In this document: piece after piece, positions 13,220 to 17,551 of the stretch
How the letters are laid out: every line of letters begins with the position of its first letter
Numbering within the stretch: the first letter of the stretch is position 1
Source: Streptomyces sp. NRRL B-1347
GTDB lineage: Bacteria > Actinomycetota > Actinomycetes > Streptomycetales > Streptomycetaceae
Reading direction: 5' to 3'
Assembly (NCBI RefSeq): GCF_000720325.1
Contig: NZ_JOJM01000098.1
Location: 1 to 17,551, forward strand
DNA: 17,551 nucleotides
Notes under the pieces: generated by a model
What the model saw: only the letters and a program-made list of their open reading frames with translations
Told to the model about the DNA's origin: nothing
The model's database searches: none
Program-made: the position numbers and the translations under genes

Positions 13220-13268
13220 TCAGGAATGGAGAAGCGCGGTCCGCGGGGCCGCCTCTAGCCTGCTCGCC
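13220..13268 (+). promoter_or_regulatory. Leaderless-type promoter of the first VOC gene
   Basis: TCAGGAATGGAGAAGC (13220-13235) is followed after 20 bases by TAGCCT (13256-13261), then seven bases and the ATG at 13269. There is no ribosome site. The TAnnnT-N7-ATG layout is the usual mark of a leaderless actinobacterial transcript. The same elements at the same spacings recur before the second VOC gene (14298-14346). Confidence 0.65.
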
Positions 13269-13679
13269 ATGGACATCACCATTCACACGACTTCGCTTCC
13301 GCACGACGACCCGGACGCGTCGCTCGCCTTCTACCGCGACGTCCTCGGCTTCGAGGTCCGCAGCGATGTCGGGCAGGGCAGGATGCGCTGGATCACTGTC
13401 GGCCCGGCCGGTCAGCCGGGCACGTCGATCCTCCTGGCGCCGCCTGCCGCCGACCCCGGCGTCACCGAGGACGAGCGCCGCACGATCACCGAGATGATGG
13501 CCAAGGGCACCTACGGCTGGATCCTGCTGGCCACCCCGGACCTCGACGCCACGTTCGAGAGGGTGCAGGCCGGTGAAACCGAGGTCGTCCAGGAGCCCAC
13601 GGAGCAGCCGTACGGCGTCCGCGACTGCGCGTTCCGCGACCCCGCGGGCAACCTGGTCCGCATCCAGGAACTGCGCTGA
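13269..13679 (+). CDS. VOC-family (glyoxalase/bleomycin-resistance fold) protein
   Basis: The 136-residue single-domain member of the vicinal-oxygen-chelate superfamily has the two beta-alpha-beta-beta-beta halves. The first covers about residues 1-60 (HTTSLPHDDPDASLAFYRDV, LGFEVRSDVG, MRWITVGPAGQPGTSILLAP) and the second about 80-136 (GTYGWILLATPDLDATFERV, EPTEQPYGVRDCAFRDPAGN, LVRIQEL). Candidate metal-site positions near H6 or D16 and E134 cannot be verified by reading. The ATG at 13269 lacks a ribosome site and lies seven bases after a -10-like TAGCCT, so the gene is probably leaderless. It is followed by a terminator and an AraC-type regulator. The enzymatic substrate is unknown. Confidence 0.92.
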   Translation: MDITIHTTSLPHDDPDASLAFYRDVLGFEVRSDVGQGRMRWITVGPAGQPGTSILLAPPAADPGVTEDERRTITEMMAKGTYGWILLATPDLDATFERVQAGETEVVQEPTEQPYGVRDCAFRDPAGNLVRIQELR

Positions 13680-13725
13680 GCCTTACGGGTATCGATGCGG
13701 CCGTGCGGGCCGATCCACACCACCA

Positions 13726-13767
13726 AGCGTCTGGGGTGCCCCCACCTCGGCAGGCACCCCAGACGCT
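13726..13767 (+). terminator. 15-bp perfect hairpin after the first VOC gene
   Basis: AGCGTCTGGGGTGCC (13726-13740) is exactly complementary to 13753-13767, with a 12-base loop. It lies 47 bases after the VOC stop and isolates that gene from the AraC-type gene downstream. Confidence 0.8.
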
Positions 13768-13786
13768 CAAGACGTCGACGGAAATT

Positions 13787-13800
13787 GCAAGACGCAAGAC
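13787..13800 (+). promoter_or_regulatory. Candidate AraC operator upstream of its own gene
   Basis: GCAAGAC occurs twice in direct tandem (13787-13793, 13794-13800), with a weaker TCAAGAC at 13767-13773. It lies 20-33 bases before the AraC-type start. The 14-mer matches 12 of 14 bases with GCAAGTCTCAAGAC at 14281-14294, just upstream of the second VOC promoter. AraC proteins commonly bind direct repeats. Confidence 0.5.
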
Positions 13801-13819
13801 GAAAAAGGGGAGGGTTCCC

Positions 13820-14341
13820 ATGTGTAAGCCTGAATGGCGGCGTGCACGCGTCCAGGCGCAGCGCCTGGCTGATCTCGCGCGGCTGCGCCGCGTCCGCGAC
13901 CGGATCGACAGGGAGTACGCGCGGCCGCTGAACGTGGAAGCGCTCGCCCGCGACGTCACCATGTCCGCCGGGCACCTGAGTCGCCAGTTCCGGGCCGCCT
14001 ACGGCGAGTCGCCGTACGCGTACCTGATGACGCGTCGCATCGAGCGGGCGACGGCGCTGCTGCGGCGGGGCGACCTCAGCGTCACCGAGGTCTGCTTCGC
14101 GGTCGGCTGCGCGTCGCTGGGCACGTTCACCACCCGCTTCACCGAGCTGGTCGGCATGCCGCCCGGGGCCTTCCGGCGCCAGGCGGCGGACGCGACGGCC
14201 GACCCTGCCGATGCTGCGAGTACGGCCCGCGACACGGGGTCGGCGATCAAGGCGCATGGCATGCCGGCGTGCGTGGCGAAGCAAGTCTCAAGACCGGTCA
14301 GGAATCGAGAAGCCCCGGCAGCCGCGCGGCACCTAGCGTGA
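13820..14341 (+). CDS. Short AraC-family regulator (DNA-binding domain only)
   Basis: The 173-residue protein is little more than an AraC DNA-binding domain. HTH 1 is about residues 37-58 (LNVEALARDVTMSAGHLSRQ, FRAAYGESPYAYLMTRRIER) and HTH 2 about 87-109 (LSVTEVCFAVGCASLGTFTT, RFTELVGMPPGAFRR). There is no separate sensor domain. The tail 121-173 ends GMPACVAKQVSRPVRNREA and then AAARHLA. The ATG at 13820 has GGAGGG five bases upstream. The gene's last 60 bases contain a complete promoter and operator for the next VOC gene (14281-14346), and its TGA (14339-14341) touches an ATG at 14341. It probably activates that VOC gene and regulates itself through the GCAAGAC repeats; that is inference from position. 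Confidence 0.92.
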   Translation: MCKPEWRRARVQAQRLADLARLRRVRDRIDREYARPLNVEALARDVTMSAGHLSRQFRAAYGESPYAYLMTRRIERATALLRRGDLSVTEVCFAVGCASLGTFTTRFTELVGMPPGAFRRQAADATADPADAASTARDTGSAIKAHGMPACVAKQVSRPVRNREAPAAARHLA

Positions 14342-14346
14342 TGGTC
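14281..14346 (+). promoter_or_regulatory. Promoter and AraC site embedded in the AraC coding end
   Basis: In order: GCAAGTCTCAAGAC (14281-14294, operator-like), TCAGGAATCGAGAAGC (14298-14313), a 20-base spacer, TAGCGT (14334-14339), seven bases, ATG 14347. The operator directly abuts the -35 zone, the usual place for a class II activator. All but the last few bases are also AraC codons (VAKQVSRPVRNREA). Confidence 0.6.
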
Positions 14347-15006
14347 ATGGCAACCACCACTTCCGCCGCAGCCCACACGTCCCTCGCGTCCGTCACCCTT
14401 GAGGTGGCCGACCTCGAAGCCGCCCGCCGCTTCTACAGCGCCTTCGGCGTGGACACGTACGTACGCCTGCGGGCGTCCGAGGCGCACTCCACCGGGTTCC
14501 GCGGCTTCACCCTGGCGCTCACGGTGTCCGGTCCGGCCACCGTCGACGGCTTCGTCGGCGCCGCCGTGGACGCAGGCGCCACGGTCCTGAAGCCTGCCGC
14601 GAAGTCCCTGTGGGGGTACAGCGGCGTCATCCAGGCCCCGGACGGCACGATCTGGAAGATCGCGACCTCGGCGAAGAAGGACACCGGTCCTGCCACCCGC
14701 GAGATCGACGACGTCGTCCTGCTGATCGGCGTCGAGGGCGTGAAGACCACCAAGCAGTTCTACGTCGGCCGGGGCCTGACCGTGGCCAAGAGCGTCGGCA
14801 GCAAGTACGTCGAGTTCGCCCCCGGCGAGTCGAGCCCCGTCAAGCTGGCGCTGTACAAGCGCCGCGCCCTGGCCAAGGACCTCGGCGTCCCCGCCGACGG
14901 CACCGGCTCGCACCGCATCGTCCTCGGCAGCACCGCCGACGCCTTCACCGACCCGGACGGGTTCACCTGGGAGACGGCCACGTCGCTCGCCCCCACGCCG
15001 TCCTGA
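14347..15006 (+). CDS. Two-domain VOC-family (glyoxalase-like) protein
   Basis: The 219-residue protein has two VOC modules. The first covers about residues 12-108 (LASVTLEVADLEAARRFYSA, GFRGFTLALTVSG, GYSGVIQAPDGTIWKIATS) and the second about 116-214 (EIDDVVLLIGVEGVKTTKQF, YVGRGLTVAKSVGSKYVEFA, FTDPDGFTWETATS). This is roughly twice the length of the VOC protein at 13269. The start is probably ATG 14347, which keeps the seven-base distance from TAGCGT seen in the other VOC promoter. ATG 14341, overlapping the AraC stop (TGATG), would instead allow coupled translation; no ribosome site supports either. It is likely the main target of the adjacent AraC-type regulator. The substrate is unknown. 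Confidence 0.9.
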   Translation: MATTTSAAAHTSLASVTLEVADLEAARRFYSAFGVDTYVRLRASEAHSTGFRGFTLALTVSGPATVDGFVGAAVDAGATVLKPAAKSLWGYSGVIQAPDGTIWKIATSAKKDTGPATREIDDVVLLIGVEGVKTTKQFYVGRGLTVAKSVGSKYVEFAPGESSPVKLALYKRRALAKDLGVPADGTGSHRIVLGSTADAFTDPDGFTWETATSLAPTPS

Positions 15007-15021
15007 CTCCCGGCCGGCCGT

Positions 15022-15044
15022 CCGGGACCCGGCGATGGTCCCGG
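15022..15044 (+). terminator. Hairpin after the second VOC gene
   Basis: CCGGGACC (15022-15029) pairs with GGTCCCGG (15037-15044) across a seven-base loop, 15 bases past the stop. Confidence 0.65.
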
Positions 15045-15121
15045 TACGGCAAGCGGAAGCAGCAATCGGAGCCGAGCGGGCCGCACCCACGGTGAGTCGG
15101 CAGTACAACAGGAGGAAGACC

Positions 15122-15556
15122 ATGAAGTTTCGGACCCTCGTCGAACCGCCCGAGCCCATGCGGGGGCTGGAGGTCCCGCCCGAGGTGGTGGCAGCGCTCG
15201 GCGGGGGCGCACGGCCGCCAGTCACGATCACGGTCAACGGGCATACCTGGAAGAGCCGGGTCGCCATCATGCGAGGCCGCCACCTGCTCGGCCTCAGCAA
15301 CGCCAACCGACAGGCCGCGGACGTCGCGATCGGCGAGGAGGTCGAGGTCGAGCTGGAGCTCGACACCGAGCCGCGCGTCGTCGTCGAGCCCCCGGACTTC
15401 GCCCGAGCCCTGGACGACGACCCGATCGCCCGCGCCACGTACGACAGCCTCACCCATAGCCGCAAGCGCGAGCACGTGCGCGCCATCGAGAGCGCGAAGA
15501 GGCCCGAGACGCGCCGAAGCCGCATCGAGAAGGCCCTCGCCACCCTGCGGGGCTGA
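15122..15556 (+). CDS. DUF1905/YdeI-family protein
   Basis: The 144-residue protein has an N-terminal DUF1905 beta-barrel-like part, about 1-90 (MKFRTLVEPPEPMRGLEVPP, VTITVNGHTWKSRVAIMRGR, HLLGLSNANRQAADV, GEEVEVELELDTEP). A C-terminal YdeI/OmpD-associated helical motif follows, about 97-144 (FARALDDDPIARATYDSLTH, SRKREHVRAIESAKRPETRR). The RKREHVRxIESAKRPETR signature is diagnostic of the family. The ATG at 15122 has AGGAGG six bases upstream. Related proteins are linked to bacteriocin protection in enterobacteria, but the function in actinomycetes is unknown. It follows the VOC gene behind a terminator hairpin, so it may be transcribed separately. Confidence 0.9.
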   Translation: MKFRTLVEPPEPMRGLEVPPEVVAALGGGARPPVTITVNGHTWKSRVAIMRGRHLLGLSNANRQAADVAIGEEVEVELELDTEPRVVVEPPDFARALDDDPIARATYDSLTHSRKREHVRAIESAKRPETRRSRIEKALATLRG

Positions 15557-15568
15557 CTCCCCGAAGCA

Positions 15569-15671
15569 AAGACTCCAGCGGCCACGCAATCGCCGCGCGG
15601 AGGCCTCCCCCTGCCCCACGACCAGGATGCCTGGAACGGGCACTGACATCGCGAAGACTCCAGCGCCACGC
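15569..15671. repeat. 85-bp-spaced direct repeat AAGACTCCAGCG(G)CCACGC plus small palindromes
   Basis: The 19-mer at 15569-15587 recurs at 15654-15671 with one base missing. Between them lie the palindromes GGAGGCCTCC (15599-15608) and CCAGG-ATG-CCTGG (15622-15634). The stretch separates the YdeI-type gene from the protease gene and has no coding signal; it may be the protease's control region. Confidence 0.6.
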
Positions 15672-15812
15672 GTTGGAACTCGATCTACCGAGTGGGGCAC
15701 ACCCCCCCTTCCACAGGTGGAGTCGTTCCGATGAACGGAACAGAAAATGACCGCGTCTGCCGCCGCACGCGATGCTTCCGCCTGTTGTTTCCCAAGCCTC
15801 AAGGGGGATGTC

Positions 15813-17216
15813 ATGGCACGCCGGTTACGTTTCCTCAGATCGGTCTGGGGGCCGAGGCCACGCCCTGCGCAGAGCCAACACGACGCGTCGCCGACGCTGG
15901 GCAGACGCCGAAGCAGTATCAGCGGCATACCGCGCACGAGGACCGTCGTGCTGGGGACGGTCCTCGTGTTGACGTGCTCGACCGCCGTGGCGGCCGCAGG
16001 CGCGGAGCGGCCCACGAGCAATCCGCCCAAACCCGTGCCGCGCGCCGCCCCGGGGACGTCCGGGCTGCCGCTGCCCAAGGGGCCGGTTCCCGGAGGTTTC
16101 GCCACCTGGGCGGAGCTGTTCGGCATGCAGCAGCGCCTCAACTCCAAGGCCATGAAGATCGAAAAGGCGGCGCGCACGCAACGCCAGGACAATCCGGTCG
16201 GCATCGTCGCGGCCCCGGAGAACCGGGAACTGCGCGTGTACTGGCACGGCACCGTGCCCGACAGCATGCGCCGCCAGCTCAGCAGCCGCGCCGGGGACGT
16301 GCCGGTCAAGGTTCTTCCCGCGCGGTTCCGCACCAGCGCGCTGCGCACCGCGGTGCGCAAGCTCAAGGCCTCGGGGGCCACGACCATGGCAGTGCCCCAG
16401 CCCGACGGCAGCGGAGTCGCCGTGCGGTGGTCCCCTGGTACGCGACGACACACTCGTGCCGTCGACGGGATCCCGGTGGCCCTGGCCCGTGGCGCGAGCC
16501 CTCACGGCTCCAAGGACGTCCCCCTCACGGGCAGGTGCGCCGACGGCGCCGGCTACTGCCGCGAGGACGACATCCCGCCCTACTACGCCGGCGCCCGCAC
16601 CTCCAACTGCACCGTCGGCTGGCCCCTGCGTCTGGCCAACGACGCTCCCGCCCTGCTCACCGCCGGCCACTGCGGCGCCAGCGGTGTCCTCGCCTATGAC
16701 GGGGGCGGCGACTTGATGGGCGGATACGGCAACCACAGCATCGGCGCCGACCACGCGACCATCGGGGCCGCGGGGTCCGGCCGGATGTGGGACGGCAGCT
16801 GGCAGAACTCCACCTTCACCAAGCCCATCGACGGCTGGACCAGCACCTTCGCCGGAAACCACATCTGCACCTCCGGCTCACGCTCCGGAGCACTGTGCGG
16901 AATCCAGGTCTCCTACGTCGACTCCCCCTTCCCTCCGGGCAGTCCCGGCGCCTTCGCCTACGCGGCCGAGTCCACCGCCCGATACGGCCCTGGCCAAGGA
17001 GACAGCGGCGGGCCGGTCTTCAGTCTCACGGGCGACGGCTCACGCGTGGTCGCCCAGGGCACGGTGACCTCCGGCGCCACCGACGCACGCGTCCCCTGCC
17101 GGGGAGAGAACTGGGAAGGCCGGGTGTGCTCCTGGTTCTTCAGGTTCGACCGCATCGACTACGCCTTCGGCAACGTCCTCTCCCCCTTCTTCGGCGCCCG
17201 CATCGTCACGAGCTGA
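15813..17216 (+). CDS. Secreted trypsin-like serine protease (S1 family)
   Basis: The 467-residue exported protease precursor has a long basic N-region (about 1-42), a hydrophobic segment (TVVLGTVLVLTCSTAVAAAG, 44-63) with likely cleavage after about residue 64, and a pro-region of about 170 residues. The chymotrypsin-fold domain runs from about 238. The triad is His286 in LLTAGHCG (281-288), probably Asp313 in GADHATIG, and Ser398 in GQGDSGGPVF (395-403). Eight Cys (242, 249, 266, 287, 352, 362, 429, 439) suggest four disulfides; 266-287 is the classical His-loop bridge. The pro-region suggests autocatalytic maturation, though it lacks a clear alpha-lytic-protease prodomain motif. The ATG at 15813 has AAGGGGG five bases upstream; an in-frame ATG at 15747 would add a 22-residue cytosolic leader. 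A strong terminator follows. Confidence 0.92.
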   Translation: MARRLRFLRSVWGPRPRPAQSQHDASPTLGRRRSSISGIPRTRTVVLGTVLVLTCSTAVAAAGAERPTSNPPKPVPRAAPGTSGLPLPKGPVPGGFATWAELFGMQQRLNSKAMKIEKAARTQRQDNPVGIVAAPENRELRVYWHGTVPDSMRRQLSSRAGDVPVKVLPARFRTSALRTAVRKLKASGATTMAVPQPDGSGVAVRWSPGTRRHTRAVDGIPVALARGASPHGSKDVPLTGRCADGAGYCREDDIPPYYAGARTSNCTVGWPLRLANDAPALLTAGHCGASGVLAYDGGGDLMGGYGNHSIGADHATIGAAGSGRMWDGSWQNSTFTKPIDGWTSTFAGNHICTSGSRSGALCGIQVSYVDSPFPPGSPGAFAYAAESTARYGPGQGDSGGPVFSLTGDGSRVVAQGTVTSGATDARVPCRGENWEGRVCSWFFRFDRIDYAFGNVLSPFFGARIVTS

Positions 17217-17240
17217 CCGCCACCCACCGCCTCACACCCA

Positions 17241-17277
17241 CAGGCGCACCGATCCTTGACCACGATCGGTGCGCCTG
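17241..17277 (+). terminator. 14-bp perfect hairpin after the protease gene
   Basis: CAGGCGCACCGATC (17241-17254) is exactly complementary to 17264-17277 with a nine-base loop, 24 bases past the stop. Confidence 0.85.
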
Positions 17278-17338
17278 CGCGTTTCGAGCCTGTCCTCGCC
17301 CGGTAGATCGACCACGACAGCGATCTCGAGGCTGCGGA

Positions 17339-17405
17339 GCGTGGGTCTCCCTGTGGGGAACCGCCCTCCGAGGGCGGCGGGCAAGTCCCCGCAGCACACC
17401 CACGC
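17339..17405 (+). ncRNA. Structured RNA leader (three stacked helices), class unknown
   Basis: Three helices nest: P1 GCGTGGGT (17339-17346) with ACCCACGC (17398-17405); P2 CTGTGGGGA (17351-17359) with TCCCCGCAG (17386-17394), one G-U pair; P3 CCGCCCT (17361-17367) with AGGGCGG (17371-17377). Unpaired GCAAG (17381-17385) and short joints lie between them. It sits 140-210 bases before a gene start at 17548 and after the protease terminator, so it would be in that gene's 5' leader. It looks like a riboswitch or leader fold. I cannot assign a known class. Confidence 0.45.
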
Positions 17406-17547
17406 GCAGGGGCCGCACGCGTGCCGCCTCTGCGCCCTGTCACATTCTCCGACGCCGGTGCGTCAGACCCATGACGGCGACGCCAGCAACGCTGCAAGGC
17501 CGTCACCACACGCACCCGACCCGCTCAGCAGTCCCCGAGGAGTCCCC

Positions 17548-17551
17548 ATGT
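17548..17551 (+). CDS. Start of a further gene at the window edge
   Basis: ATG at 17548-17550 is preceded by GAGGAG (17537-17542) five bases upstream, a good actinomycete ribosome site. Only the start codon is visible, so the product is unknown. The 270 bases before it hold the folded element at 17339-17405 and no other coding signal. Confidence 0.5.

Noticed and set aside
12906..13268. N-terminal extension of the first VOC protein
   Set aside because: The frame is open upstream of 13269, but the added residues are low-complexity, and the promoter with the seven-base distance to ATG supports a start at 13269.
17339..17405. tRNA gene
   Set aside because: The fold is a nested single-arm structure with no anticodon loop, TPsiC motif or CCA-type acceptor arrangement.

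Overview
The window reads as chromosome from a high-GC actinomycete, most likely Streptomyces or a close relative. GC is very high, third codon positions are GC-rich, start regions carry GGAGG-type ribosome sites or look leaderless, and terminators are strong hairpins without T-tracts. Gene families (Rv1733c-type membrane protein, tandem-domain universal stress protein, AraC-VOC pair, XRE/MmyB regulator) point the same way. All calls come from reading the sequence; no database search was run.

Layout. (1) 1-2440 is a dormancy/hypoxia-like patch: the N-terminal end of a phosphoketolase and a two-domain UspA protein, both on the minus strand, then an Rv1733c-family membrane protein on the plus strand. 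(2) 2511-6609 looks like the leftover edge of a polyketide-type locus, all minus strand: a 5'-truncated thioesterase, an antigen-85-like secreted esterase, crotonyl-CoA carboxylase/reductase (ccr) and an atypical extended SDR. The thioesterase abuts the 3' stump of a PucR-type regulator on the opposite strand, so a rearrangement junction lies near 6470. (3) 6634-9598 is an export module: a GbsR/MarR regulator with an extra IS30-like HTH, divergent from a DrrA/DrrB-like ABC transporter, with TTGCAA-centred operators between them. (4) 9600-10915 holds a 70-residue secreted peptide, a 55-bp palindrome and a membrane-anchored protein of unfamiliar type. (5) 11065-12864 is a divergent SDR / XRE-MmyB regulator pair. 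(6) 13220-15556 is a VOC-AraC-VOC-YdeI group. (7) 15813-17551 is a secreted trypsin-like protease, then a strongly folded leader in front of a gene that starts at the window edge.

Most interesting signal: both VOC genes share an unusual promoter, TCAGGAATnGAGAAGC, then exactly 20 nt, then TAGCnT, then exactly 7 nt, then ATG. At the second VOC gene this promoter, preceded by a candidate AraC operator (GCAAGTCTCAAGAC), lies entirely inside the last codons of the araC-type gene. The AraC C-terminal tail is therefore also a promoter. A matching operator (GCAAGACGCAAGAC) lies upstream of the araC-type gene itself, which suggests a self-contained regulatory circuit. The thioesterase/PucR junction and the triplicated 3' end of the usp gene are the next most interesting features.
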